Source of the DNA: Pteria penguin
Taxonomy: Eukaryota; Mollusca; Bivalvia; Pterioida; Pteriidae
Direction of reading: 5' to 3'
DNA length: 64,000 nt
Assembly (NCBI GenBank): GCA_035048485.1
Contig: CM068583.1
Location: 29,075,841-29,139,840 of the forward strand
Under the pieces are notes generated by a model. It saw only the letters and a list, made by a program, of their open reading frames with translations, did not search any database and was not told where the DNA came from. Shown here piece after piece: positions 48,305 through 61,707 of the stretch. The first letter of the stretch is position 1. Every line of letters begins with the position of its first letter. The translations under genes and the position numbers were made by a program.

Positions 48305-51192
48305 CTGAAAAAAAGCACTTTATTTGAAACATACGGTTTTATAGTATACTATACATCAAATAACACTCAAATAAACAAACGCTTTTAAAACTCTATTATT
48401 AAATCACCATGCGTGGATTCAGGGGGTTATTTTGAGGTTCTAGATCCGTCTCTGATTACCATCTTCAGAATTGATTTAAACGGCATATGGGTGGGTGTTC
48501 TCATTATCTCTCTAATATATATATATATATGTATATATGTATATATATATTCACGAATATATATCTAAAGGAATGCTTCGTACCCATAACAAACAATGCC
48601 CTTACCCATTTTTACAGGAATACAGGTAAATATGCATTGTTTGATCAAAATGTGTAACTCTCCTTTCTAAACATTCAATTTTTCATTCTTAATGTCTTTA
48701 TTCATTTCAATATGGCGATCTTGCTAACAATTTATTTTTACATTCAGATAAACTACATATATCTTGAAAGCAGAATTGCTATCATTTTTAAGATGAATTC
48801 AATACATAACATGAATATCAATGCATTATTTGATAGCCCTATGCAGAGCATCATGTACGTACATGCACAGCACGTACTTGTGAAGGAACAGTAAATCATT
48901 CAAGAAATCAAATTATGATCAGACGGTAGAGAAATATTCACAAAGGATCGAAGTGATGATAAAATGAGAGTTTAAAATGCAATTGAATTTAATATGATGT
49001 ATAAGCTGCATTTATATGTGTTGGTTACAATGGATGAACGAAACTGAACAGAAAATGACATCCATAATGATGAAACGACTGCTGTTAAGGATCAGTGGCA
49101 GATTTAGGGAAGGGGGATGGGGTTCGATCCAAATCCAAAGTTTTACTAGAAACTCCATTTTTTAATCGGTTATGCTCAGCAAAAAGTGCTCTTCCTACTT
49201 GAAAGAGAGAAACAGTCAAATAAATTGCGTATAATGAAGAATTTAGATCATGTTTTTGTTTCACGAAGTTTGCCTAGGAGAGATAGATCAACACACGACG
49301 CCTTTTATGTCTTTTGTAATGCTTTTAGTCATTCTCGAGGCATAAGCAGGTAATAAAATATACTCGACCACTGATCACCATAAAGCTGCAATGACCAATC
49401 ATGGTAGTGGACAGGTATGAAATTGATTGTCCGGCCATTATTGTTGGTCGTAACCTATCTAAGATAACGACGAAGGTGTATTCCATTTTACAGCCTTTAC
49501 CATTACCGTGTCGAGGGCGTTCTAGACAAACACATCCCTAATTTATGTTGTTTCCTTGTGTCCTTGATATGTGTTATATAGATAATATATTAAGTAGAAT
49601 AATAACCCGGTTTGGGGAAAAAGGGGGAAAAATGATGTATATTGCGGGGGGGGGGGGGTATTTTTACTGAAAAACGCTTATGGTTCACAATCACGCGCCA
49701 GTTACAAATAATACAACTACCATCCATCATTGATTGTTTAATTACCTTTAATGTGAGTCATTTGTTTATCGAAAAATGTTTGTGTTAAAGTAATACACAC
49801 ACGGGTCACATGCAGTGTACGTTTGTGTTAAAGTAATACACACACGGGTCACATGCAGTGTACGTTCCTTAACTTGAAAGTACATGTACACATATGCACT
49901 TCGCTATCAGAAATGTTCAAATCCGTTGTCCATTTTCAAAAACCCTTCTTCGAAAAAAAAAAAAAAGACAATCTCATGCGAGACTTGTACCTGCTACATG
50001 AAGGACACTTCAATAGATTTGTCGAATTCCATGCATAGAGATATAGTCATCAGAACTTTGTCAGATTAGTGGCTTGACCGTAAAATATAGAATAAAATAA
50101 GAAATAGTTTTCATTTCTAACTATATGTAAGTACATGTAGTAAAGTAATTCATTGTTTTCTTTTGAATCGATTTTACCCATGCATAATTTTTTAATCTAT
50201 TTTATTCATGCATAAACTAGAAATGTTCTTTTAGAAACCGTTATATTTTTAGAACGTAATCAGTATAAGGGTACCGATTCGAAAACATGGGTTTTTTCAT
50301 TACAATATGCATTTTAAATGCATGCACCGTCAATGTACAACATGTACCTACACATTATAATACATCAAATGTATGATTCGTCCGAGTTTAAGAAAAAAAT
50401 ATTAGAAATAATTACAGTGAAATTAACTTTGTTAGAACTCTGAAAAAATAGTCACCATCGCCACGGCTGAAATCGAAATTAGAAAGTAGAAATGAAGTAT
50501 ATATACATAAATAATGGTAATTAACATAGCAATACCTGAGAGTAACATCTCTCGTAAATTTGTCTCCTGTTCATATCTCATGAATGCAGCACAATTAAGA
50601 CACAGGTTAACAGTTGCACTTTAATCCCGATGTTCATGTCGCAGTCGGTGTGTCTTTGAACCGCATGCTAATAACGGACTTTCCATATGTAATATCTATG
50701 ACAACGCCTTGTACCACTAACATATCACCTGAACAGGTGAGAACCGCACAATGTAGACAAGATATAGTCTACATCATTTTATGTATTGTACATGTATATT
50801 AAATTTGTGGGCTTTGCTATCGGAAGGCATCATTGATAATTGTATAATGTTTGATGTAAACATATCGTGATAAAGGCATTTCCTTTTCCATGTACTGATT
50901 TGTTTCTCTATCACTCATATGGTAATGTGAACTTATTTAGTATTAAAACTCATATAGAGGATTTAATCCGTCTTTTATGTTTTGCACTTCTTTCTAATGT
51001 ATAACGCCTAGTTACGTTTGTTCGAACTATCCATACCATTTTAATTTCGTTCAGGTCAATGGCCTACAGAATTGCGCTTACATCATGGGTAAAATCGCAG
51101 TAAGCATCATGCTGAGGAAAGCAGTGCGACAAAAACTAACGCGCAGGACAAATCAATTTTTCTTCGCCATTACAAATACATATCTTAAAAGA
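48305..51192. other. Stretch with no supported gene
   Basis: AT-rich, with fragments of hAT-MITE-like edges (48413-48470 and 49090-49130), short TA runs (48516-48550), a G-run at 49645-49658 and a 43-bp tandem duplication at 49778-49863. An upstream exon of the transmembrane gene should lie to the right on the minus strand but was not identified. Confidence 0.45.
49778..49863 (+). repeat. 43-bp exact tandem duplication
   Basis: The segment beginning gtttgtgttaaagtaataca occurs twice back to back (49778 and 49821) with no differences seen, so it is recent. Confidence 0.95.
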
Positions 51193-51690
51193 GACAACGA
51201 TATACTGCGATATGATATATCGCTATACAGAGGTTAATGATACGATATATGGTATTGCAATACGATATATTGCAATACAGAGGTTATACGATATACTGCG
51301 ATACGATATATCGCTATACAGGGGTTATGATACGATATATGGCACTACAATACGATATATCGCAATACAGAGGTTATACGATATACTGCGATACGATATA
51401 TCGCTATACAGGGGTTAATGATACGATATATGGCATTGCAATACAATATATTGCAATACAGAGGTTATACGATATACTGCGATACGATATATCGCTATAC
51501 AGGGGTTATGATACGATATATGGCACTACAATACGATATATCGCAATACAGAGGTTATACGATATACTGCGATACGATATATCGCTATACAGGGGTTACG
51601 ATACGATATAAGGCATTGCAATACGATATATCGCAATACAGAGGTTATACGATATACTGCAATACGATACATCACTGTACAGAGGTTATG
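51193..51690 (+). repeat. 90-bp satellite with a 30-bp substructure
   Basis: aggttatacg recurs at 51281, 51371, 51462, 51552 and 51642 (period 90-91). Each unit is made of three related parts of about 30 bp containing tacgatatat. The open frames across it in two registers (Tyr/Ile/Arg-rich) follow from a unit length near a multiple of three and are not evidence of a protein. Confidence 0.93.
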
Positions 51691-51814
51691 GTACATGTGG
51701 TATACGATACGCGAATCACTTTCTTTACAGAGAATTGCCCAATAACTCTTAAAATATACACACATGTTTGAAGTAGAACTGGTAATTCAAAGCAATTCTC
51801 AACAGACTATTAAG

Positions 51815-51815
<1 letters not shown>

Positions 51816-51872
<57 letters not shown>

Positions 51873-51879
51873 TGATGAC

Positions 51880-51933
<54 letters not shown>

Positions 51934-51985
51934 GGTGGTGATGAGGAGGAGGAGGAGGACGACGACAACGACGATGATGATGATA
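51816..51985. repeat. Compound trinucleotide microsatellite
   Basis: (AAT)n at about 51816-51869, then (GAT)n to about 51918, (GGT)n to about 51940, (GAG)n to about 51959 and (GAC)n. Each block differs from the next by one base, which suggests serial mutation and expansion. Confidence 0.95.
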
Positions 51986-52019
51986 ATTATAAACCGAAAA
52001 TTTAAACATGTATCATGAA

Positions 52020-52450
52020 ACGTATTGTGTCTATGTTGAAATATCAAGGGACATAGTGTGTCTATGTTCAAGTATCAGGACATGTACCATGTCTATGTTG
52101 GAGCAGGCGTGGTGTAGTGGTTAAGCGCTTGGCTTGCGGCGCCGACGATCCGGGTTCGATTCCCGGGTTGCGCCACTATGTTTAAGAGGTTGGTAACCTC
52201 CTGCTTCCATGTCGCGATATAACTGAAATATTGTTGAAAGCGACGTAAAACACCAATCAACCAACCAACCAACAAACCATGTCCATGTTCAAGTATCAGG
52301 AAACGTACCGTGTCTATGTTCAATTATCACGACATGTACCTTGTCTATGTTCAAGTTTCAGGACATGTTCAGTGTCTATGTTCAAGTATCAGGACATGTG
52401 CGTGTCTATGTTCAAGTATCAGGACATATACCGTGTCTATGTTCAAGTTA
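52020..52450 (+). repeat. About 31-bp minisatellite split by a SINE
   Basis: Units with gtctatgttcaagtatcagg and acatgtacc occur on both sides of the SINE at 52100-52276, roughly nine in all. Confidence 0.85.
52100..52276 (+). mobile_element. Intact SINE (177 bp) with 13-bp target duplication
   Basis: The tRNA-like head ggtgtagtggttaagcgctt has a good A box and ccgggttcgattcccgg a good B box. The body carries a stretch whose reverse complement is gttttacgtcgctttcaaca, and the tail is caatcaaccaaccaac. Target duplication: CCATGTCTATGTT at 52087-52099 and CCATGTCCATGTT at 52277-52289 (one mismatch). It inserted in the minisatellite above. Confidence 0.9.
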
Positions 52451-53344
52451 TTATAGCACTAGAATGTGTATGCTTTTCACTATGGTCAGTATATGAATGG
52501 GTATGTTTTACACTTCCCTCCATATATGAATGGGTAGGGTGCCAGCGACTCTAGCCGCACGTCCGTACCCAAAATCATTGCAAGTTAACAACCCCCCCCC
52601 CCCCCCCCCCACCAGGATAAATCCGCTCTGTTTCCTTGAAAGACCCTCGATGAATGAGAAAAATCTCGTCCAAGAAACAGAACTTTGCACGCGTCTATTT
52701 CGCAAAATATCGGTATAATTCTGATCTTGTTCAGAAAAAAAGAGCCTGACTGTAGTTTATCCCGCTATGGACAGTGTACTACAAGTTATGCTGTGGTTTG
52801 AAAGGGCTTCATAGCACTAGACCGAGAACATGCCAAATCTTGTGTGTGTTGTATAAAAGTATAATACGAATTTCAATCTACCACGACGTCATGTGATAAA
52901 ATCTGTTGAATGTTTACAGAAAAAACACAGCGAAGTGTTTTCTTGGTCTTTTTTTCTCTCTCATTTCCATTCATTGAAAATAGCCATACTGTTTTCTCTC
53001 AACCCCCCCCCCCCCCCCCAAATCCCAATAAAATAAAAGTTTACCTAAATATTCAATCAATGGTGAAATGTATTGTTTTCTCGATAACCAATCAGATTTC
53101 TAGTCTGGCGATATAATAAGGAAAATTACCCTTGTAATAAGTCCACTTATGTCTTACATTTAGGTATTTGTGTTAAAGACAACTTCAGTTTCAAAATTAA
53201 ATATTACATAGTCATTATAAAAGTATTATAAAGGCGATATATCAATATTTTATGAAATTTCAACGTTTTCCACTTTGAAAATTTATTCATTTAAACAGCA
53301 TTTGGTGCTTTATGGATGATATTTATGTTTTCATATGTGTATAG

Positions 53345-53346
<2 letters not shown>

Positions 53347-53413
<67 letters not shown>
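53347..53413. repeat. (AG)n microsatellite
   Basis: About 33 uninterrupted AG units. Confidence 0.97.
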
Positions 53414-53417
<4 letters not shown>

Positions 53418-54535
53418 TTATAGAATCAATATTCTCTGTTATAAACTTTTCCTTATTCAAATGGGTTTTTTTCTCTTTATAAACCACGAGTGGGCTCAAC
53501 CTTTGTCGGGTCATATTTTAATAGTTAAAAGGCTACCTTTATCTTAACTCGGCGAGTCGTGTGAACCACGTGATATGCATTAATACTGTAATTCATTCAT
53601 GATATATTGCATACTATGTGTATATGTTATTTGGTGTTTTATAATTTATGTGAAACACCTGGAGATCTTCTTTTTTGTATTTTGTTTCTTTTTAAGTATA
53701 ATATTAATAAATAATACTCCAATATTATATATCATCGCGAACGCTAAGCTAATAGTTATGTATTCTCATAATTTTTTTTAAATACGTCTGAAAAATTGTA
53801 CCATTAGACATTTCTCTGAAGTACACGCAGTTAAAAGCCACTATGGATCTCTAACATCTCATGGAATCTTTTCTTTAAATAAGGAAGCTTAGATGTAAAT
53901 TATTTTTATGATTTAAAATCTATCACCTTGTCAATTCGCCTCTGTACTCTTCCGTATTATAATTTGTATTCAAATTAGCAAGAAAGGAAAGTGCCTAGAA
54001 AGATGAGTCATATCTCACGTTTTATTGATCATTTAATCCAGTATTAAGAAAGTAAAAGATATTTACAAGTTATTGATTAAGTCGATTTATTCACGAAAAC
54101 TATTGCGTTGACGTACAATGTAGATGCATTTCTGTGATTGAAGGAGGCAATATGATTAAGTGATGGATATACATTAAATTCCTTTATACATATAGTGAAA
54201 TTCAACGGAATGCTATATTGTTTCAATTAGTAATTCTATTCGTCATAAACAACAAACTGAACTCTTTATATTTAAACAAGGATGAAAATAAGAGGAATGT
54301 AAGTTTGGGGAATTCCAAAACTCCTCTCACGCTTATACAATTATGTGTCTTATCTAATTAAAAAAATAATAATTGGACAATATTTGCAACTGAAACAGTT
54401 TTCAGTATATCAAAAAGATGTTACATAGTTTATTTACAGATAACATAACACAATCGAAAAGACTATCACCTGGTGTTTCCATTACAGAAAGTAAATATAA
54501 TTATATGGCCAAAGCAGATGTGGCTTATTTAATGA

Positions 54536-54733
54536 TAAAATCGATGACGTACTCCTGCACACAGTAAGGTATTTTAATGATGAAATCGATGACGTAATCC
54601 TGCACACAGTAAAGTATTTTAATGATGAAATCGATGACGTACTCTTGCACACAGTAAATCGATGACGTACTCCTGCACACAGTAAGGTATTTTAATGATG
54701 AAATCGATGACGTAATCCTGCACACAGTAACGT
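54536..54733 (+). repeat. 45-bp tandem repeat with TGACGTA in each unit
   Basis: About 4.5 units, each with aaatcgatgacgta(c/a)tcctgcacacagta; one unit is shortened near 54650. Every unit carries the CRE-like TGACGTA. Confidence 0.93.
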
Positions 54734-55061
54734 ATCTTATAGCAGTACTGGGACGGAAATACACGTCTGTTTCTTTTGGTTGTTTTATTTATTCCTTTTG
54801 TTTTGTTTTTATTAGGGAGGGTGGTGGGGTTGTTTTTGTATTTTGGGGTTTTTTTTGGGTTATTTATTTTCTAATACTTACTTTCTCTATTTGTTAGGGT
54901 GTGGAGACTCAGGTTTAGTTTAGTTTGTTTGTTTGATTGATTTCTTCTTTTTAGCAATATAAGATGTATCATGCTTTTTACGGCATTACACTTTTTGTTA
55001 CCCCTTTTCGCCACAAATTTACAGGTAAATCTCTAGATTTGGTTGAGCATTTTGGTTAATA

Positions 55062-55062
55062 C

Positions 55063-55107
<45 letters not shown>

Positions 55108-55226
55108 GAGGAAACCACAGAGGCGGATCCAGGATTTCCAAAAAGTTAAACCCCGCGTATGAAAGTCAAGTATTAATCAAATTACTCCACCAAATGTAGA
55201 AATTTATTTGTAAATTTGTATATATT

Positions 55227-55313
<87 letters not shown>
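55062..55313. repeat. (ATT)n and (TA)n microsatellites around a hAT-MITE edge
   Basis: (ATT)n at 55062-55106, then gaggcggatccaggatttcc (55119-55138) of the hAT-MITE edge type, then (TA)n at 55229-55313. Confidence 0.9.
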
Positions 55314-55317
<4 letters not shown>

Positions 55318-55319
55318 TC

Positions 55320-58300
55320 AAGAATCCACAAGGGGAATATCGCCATCAACAGCAGTGATAGTAACAATGTACGCAGTGAGTGCTATAACACAGCACATGT
55401 CGAGGGGTATCTATTGATTTATGAAAGTAGGAGGTAGCATTAGTTGCCTAGGAGGAATAAACATCGCCTGTTTGACTAAATACAACCGCTACGAATGCTC
55501 AAAGTATACCGATGATATAAAGCTTTTATACAACTACACTCAAGTCATGATTACGTGTCGAAAGTGTCAGCGGCAAACTGGTACAAATAAAAACTAAACA
55601 CATATAAGATACCGAAACAAAATGACAAACATCTTGCCATGCATTAAATTCGGACTCAAGTTCTGACAATCACTACAGTGTTGATGCACTCTAGCAAAAC
55701 AAATAAGGAATTCTAATAAGTGATTACTTTGATAAAATGTGTCCCTGTAATTATTTCTATTAATCTGCAATGATTATGTACCTAATCGATGCATCTGTTG
55801 TGGGTAACATCAGCATTAAAAAAACGTAATGAACGTAAATGAAAGATCATTGGAAGGCCTTCCTGAGAGTTTAAACGGTCATAACCGAATATCGCAATCT
55901 TATTATGAAAATAATGATGAAATATGACCATGATATTCGTCTCTCAGTTATTAAAATGAAAAGAATGGCCAATGTAACTTAAAGCTTAAACAGCAAAACG
56001 ATGATGATAGTGTGAAAAAGTTGTTCTTGCAGGAATATCAGTTCACAATTCAATCCGGCTAATTCTCAGTTCTGCAATTCGATCTACGCTTTGCCGTGTA
56101 TATACTCTCGAAACTAGAACAAATAATCTTTTCAAAATTTTCAGAATACTTGCAACTATCTCGGAATCCAAGAAATAATAAAATAAATTCAAGCAATTGA
56201 GACGACCCTGTTCGGACAGTAGACTGGTTCTACACGACATCACTGATTAGTAAACAGCAAGACCAAGGCAATAAAATGGGAAAAGCAACAACACAAAATC
56301 ACTAAATGATCAGACACCAGGAATATGTAAACGTCTTCTGTTGGCTTGGCAAGTCTGTCGTGCATGACATTTATCTCATCTATGGGAATACGATAGAAAA
56401 ATAGCCGGTGCCATGTCACTTTAGTACTCCTCACATCATTACATTATGACATTCACAGATTTCTATGAATCAGAGGTCTAACCAAGTGCCGGAAGGAGTA
56501 TGCGCCTCCGATTCGGCTGGAAACACCTGCAACAAAAGCTCAACACAATATTGCAAATATGAAATGAATACGAACCAAATCTGTATAGAAGGTGTCACAA
56601 TTCTATACCATCAACACTTTAGTATATACGACTTATGTCTTACCCCTTAATGGAGCTTTCAAATGAGTTCTACGCTGTATAAAGAGGAAAAGTGTAAATT
56701 AAAAGCACTCACACTTGAGTAACAGTGGACTTTCGATTGTCAGATGTGAAAATATGAGAGGAGAAGGCGTCTTCTTTCTAAAACGTTGTACAGATCCTGT
56801 TAATTTCATTAAATATATATACTGACTCTTCAGCAATATGTGTCCAGCAGAGTCTCTTTTCATAGATTCTAGCACTCTAATTTGAATGGCAAAGGTTCCG
56901 ATAGTTTAGTTTATTCGGATTCAATTAGATAAACGCAAACGGTGTCGGCGGTAAAATCCAACACCACCACTTTTGCGGTACTATGCCTTTTTAGAATTAC
57001 ACTCTAACGGGGCTGTGTGGAAATTAGGAGCGTTTTAAAACAATTTAGAGGAGATAAGTTTTAGAATCTTGTCCGCTCTCATTGTTTATTGGGCCCTACA
57101 TATCAAGAACCTTATGTTACTCTCAGGAGGATCAATCACTCTTTTCAATGTCGCAATGTTTTGATTTTCTACCATGATATTTTCTTTGTATATATCTATA
57201 AATGTCGATTAAATATTTCTATATCATTGTGTGTTCATTCTTGTTTACTACGTGTGACCGCCTGGAGTTCTTTCCCTCTCTTTTACACAATAATAAAATG
57301 AAAGCAAATATCAAAAGTCTGTAAAGCTAAAATGCTGTCCATGTAGAACATAAAGCATATTGAATGTGAAATATAAAAAACGGAAGCACATTTACGACCT
57401 TATAAAAAGTGAACATTTCTGACTTATTGACAGATCTGTGGTAATTAGGGAGACACAGTACATTTCACAATAATGAAAGGTGAAATATATAGATACGTTC
57501 AGAGGAAAATGAATTAGTTGATTTATAATGTCATACCAGTATGGTAATCGGTCAAAGCGATGACCATAAAATATGTAAGTTATTGTTAAAAAATTCTTTA
57601 GAATAGTGTTTATGTACACCTGGGGTCAAATTTTTGTTAGGAATGTACGTATGTTGGTTGGAATAAATACGTTTTATTAAGTAGTTAAGTAGTAGATAAA
57701 AAGATAGAAATTAGAGTCGAACTCTAGAAATTACTGCTGTCCTTTGTTTAATCATATATACATTGTTAGGTTAATGTGATTGATTAATTGATTGATTGGG
57801 AGTAAGTCAGGGAACAGAGTGTAGCAGTATATTTGTGACCTACCTTCCATTTGAAAAAATTCATATATATGGCAATAACAAATGAAATTTCCTTAATCAA
57901 GAGGTTAAATTGCTTATATATTCGCCAATACTTATACACTGTGTTATTATACCTTTGTCTTAATGTTTTGTGACTCCTTATCATCTCATGGTTGCAGTGA
58001 ATATAATTGTTTTTCTAAGTTCATGGAGGGTGTGTCAAGCTTAAAAGAAGATTACTTTCATAGAAAAACATCATTTTCTAATGTTTTACCTTTCATGTTC
58101 GTGAAATTCAGTGGTTTTCTTAAAGTATTACGAATAAATCGGTCAACTATCAAACCAACAACCATCTCTAATGACATATATAATTAAGGCAGCAACACAC
58201 CTATTTAACACACTTATAAGTAAATATAACATGAATATTCTGTAAAGGAAACACCATACTATGCCTTGATCATTTATATATTATATGACACATTGATGCA

Positions 58301-59935
58301 CAATTTCTCCATAATTCTCTTTGCAGTTCTTCTTTACTATACGATCAATTGCAATGCAATTAATATCGATTTCAATCATATTTGACACAAAGTGTTAATT
58401 TTGTATAGCAATTGTCCATGCATTTTGTCAATTTGATCGTCCTTCAAACATCATATTCTCAGAACACCTATCTTAAATAAATTCTTCCTTCGAATCTCCA
58501 TCAGATCTTTTGGGCTGGGGTTTAATTACATTAATTGATGCTTAACTATTAAACCAATTACAGAGACAAAATAATGGGGATTTTAAATCGAAAAAAAAAA
58601 TAATAATAATAATAAGCATATAGGCAATGCCAATTTAAGGAACAAGATATACATTTTACATATATATTCTACTCTGTTACTATGCTTTGTGATTTGTTTT
58701 CAGTGTGGTTTTTCTTTTCCATGTATTTGAATAATTTTCATTTTCATCATTTGTTGACTACGGAGTTAGTATTATCAAATATATTATTATTCCAACAAAG
58801 AGTACGAGGAAGTATAAATTTGACATATTGTAAAGGTAGGTACATGAATACCTAATATGTAATGTTTGACTCTTATTACGGTATGGCATTTTGATCATTA
58901 ATCCTCCATATAGAGAGCAATAATTAACATGTATAAGCTTTTCACGTTGATAGTTCATACAAATATATAAACACGTATAATAATGCATAGTTAGACCAAT
59001 ATATCAAAATATATAAATTAATATCAACATGAGTAAATGGTGCTCTGCCCTACTGGAAGCGAGCTCAGACTGTTAAAAGATTTGTCTGCCATCTGTTCAT
59101 TAAGAGCACAGGTTAACTGATTTATAAAATTGAAGTAAAATTGTGTAAATTCACATAAAATTCTTACTAGACATGTAATATCTATTTCAGTAATAATGTT
59201 ATTTAATAGAAATAAAATGATTCATCAATCATATTTACAGTATTTATTTTATCTTTCTTACATAGAATTCGATCATTCAAACATCATTTAAAACTCTGTT
59301 TTCAGTCCATTCATTAATATTGTATAAAAGTTAATGTCCTAATTTGAAATTCAAAAGAAATTCACAATATCCATAGGTTTGTAAAATAATGCCATAATAA
59401 CCTTTGAGTTTTAATTACTTATATCTTTTTCGAGGTAATGTGCCACCGTAACAAATTTAACATTATTCAGCCGGACATGCAATTCAGATCCACAAACATG
59501 TTTTCGTATACCATATGACAGTTACTTGATACTGGAAAAAATTATATCAACCAAATTCAATCACATGAATGTCACCATGACGGTATCCTGGATAGTGTCG
59601 TGGTTATATCATTGAGTTTTTTGTCAGATTACAATACATGTAGTAATGATTTCATGCGGATCCTGACAAAAGCATGTTTGGAACAGATGTATTACTTGCG
59701 TCATTATAAATTATAGCCGATGAAATCAATGAATACTCATGCATTGTATTTATCATCTTCACTTAGGAAATGCTTTGTCCATATTTTGCTCCAAAAATGT
59801 TTTATATAAAGCCCTCTGCATTCAATAATTATTTACATCATTTATTTATTTATTTATTGTTATTGTTGTATTTAGTTATTATAATTATTGACTTAATGAT
59901 GCATTTTAGATGCTAACTTATACAAATGAACCACT

Positions 59936-59976
<41 letters not shown>

Positions 59977-60347
59977 AAACTGCATGCTTTCATTTTGGAG
60001 GTTTGAAGTAATAAGAACAGTTGTTACCGAAAATAGCGATACCTGGATTTTTCAAAAACATTTATACATCAATGTTTTCTTAGTTCATAACGCCGCATAA
60101 TCCTCTATGTTATATTGGCATTATATTGGTATGCTTTGTCACGGTGATGGGAGCTCTGGGTAATCGTATGTATGCCTCATATGTATCCTCATAGTAGTTA
60201 ATATAGCAATTATGGTCACATTGAAAAACATAAAGTAAAAGAAAAGACAGAAGATATCTGACTCAAATGTATGAGAAAAGTCGCCCATGATAATAAAAGA
60301 GTAAGAACACGAAAAGACATAAAAAATATTTGATTGTTATGCCGTTG
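55320..60347. other. Long stretch with no supported gene
   Basis: AT-rich. A poly(A) run lies at 59939-59973. No exon pair with coherent phase or domain was found on either strand. Open frames such as 56043-56434 (minus) and 57963-58187 (plus) lack motifs. Confidence 0.45.
59939..59973 (+). repeat. Poly(A) tract, 35 bases
   Basis: Uninterrupted A run. It could be the tail of a retrocopy, but no gene-like sequence or target duplication was recognised next to it. Confidence 0.9.
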
Positions 60348-60744
60348 TGGTACTGCAATTGTCACTTAAGTGGTGAGTCCAACTTTTCATTCACAACAAT
60401 ACCAGTACAATAAAATATAATACTTTGAAAAATTAATTAATAATTTTCCATGTAATGAACAAAGAACAACAGGCTACTCCAGTCGAGAAGACAGAAGTAT
60501 AGGGAAACGAATACTGTTATGCATTAAATATTAATATAAAAAAAATAGGTACTGCAATTGTCACTCAAGTGGTGAGCCCAACTTTTCACGGGCAACAATA
60601 CCAGTACAATAAAATATAACACTTTGAAAAATTAATTAATAATTTTCCATGTAATGAACAAAGAACAACAGGCTACTCCAGTCGAGAAGTCAGAAGTATA
60701 GGGAAATGAATACTGTTATGCATTAAATATTAATATAAAAAGTA
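60348..60744 (+). repeat. About 199-bp tandem duplication
   Basis: ggtactgcaattgtcac occurs at 60349 and 60548. The following about 190 bp are almost identical, down to aatactgttatgcattaaat near the end of each copy. Related flanking text (acagaaga.atctgac...) recurs at 60249 and 61163. Confidence 0.92.
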
Positions 60745-61290
60745 TTAAGTGAAATCAGCATTAGGCAACAGTGTTTAAGTCGGTCTAAAAGCGAGCTAAG
60801 GTTCCTGATCTCTAAAATTCTCGTCTAATGGTCAGTGAGAACAAAGTTCAAGACCTTATCTATTTGAAAACATTGGCGAAAGCTGATCATAAGGTTCCAA
60901 CTGCCCTGTCAATCAGATTGCAGAGTCATAAAGTCGCCATAAGGCTGTAAAGAGGCCAAGTACAAAACTTTGTCTTTGCAATAATTTCAGGATCGTACTT
61001 TCGATGTGGAAAGCCTTTAACCCGTTGAGATGAAAATATGTAGACTCTGACTTTCCTAAAACTGTACATCAGATCAATGCAGAAATTGGATAAAAAAATA
61101 TTACTGCAAATTTAGTTTTCCGAAATTAGATAAAATGTCTTAATAAGATTTGTAAAAGAGAAAACAGAAGACATCTGACATAGCTGTATGACACAAATCA
61201 CCAAGGACCTGCACACAAAAAATGACAATAGTAGAATATACTCGAAACGGCATTACAAAAATATTCGATTACGCTGTGGTTACGATAATA

Positions 61291-61571
61291 TTGATTGATT
61301 GATTGATTGATTTTTGTTTTACGTCACACCACGAATATTTCACGTATATGGTGACGGCATCTGCCTGATGCGGGGCATACAAATTTTGACCTTTGCAACG
61401 GACCCACCCGAAGCAGTGAGGGATCTTTAACGTGCCATGCATACCACGACACGGGGCCTCGGTTTTTACTGTCTCATCCGAAAGACATGACACCGGCATG
61501 ACCAGAGCGGGACTCGAACCCCGGCCTCCTGATCAGGAGTCCGACGCGATACCACTAGGCCACGCCGGCTT
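61291..61571 (-). mobile_element. Intact SINE (281 bp), minus orientation, 12-bp target duplication
   Basis: On the minus strand, the head gccggcgtggcctagtggta and the B box ggggttcgagtccc are followed by a body with atgtctttcggatgagacag and a 3' part with tgaaatattcgtggtgtgac, and the tail (aatc)n. Target duplication GTTACGATAATA at 61279-61290 and 61572-61583. The insertion lies at the edge of an (AAT)n microsatellite. Confidence 0.92.
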
Positions 61572-61577
61572 GTTACG

Positions 61578-61583
<6 letters not shown>

Positions 61584-61650
<67 letters not shown>

Positions 61651-61653
61651 ATT

Positions 61654-61707
<54 letters not shown>
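61584..61707 (+). repeat. (AAT)n microsatellite
   Basis: About 40 AAT units with one break near 61650 (acattgt). Confidence 0.95.

Noticed and set aside
50548..50620. Possible upstream minus exon (MRYEQETNLREMLL then SG, donor GTATTG)
   Set aside because: It leaves phase 1, which would give a stop when joined to the exon at 48304. It is not supported unless it is a different gene or UTR.
51764..52018. Ile/Met/Val/Arg homopolymer frames on both strands
   Set aside because: Direct translation of trinucleotide microsatellites.
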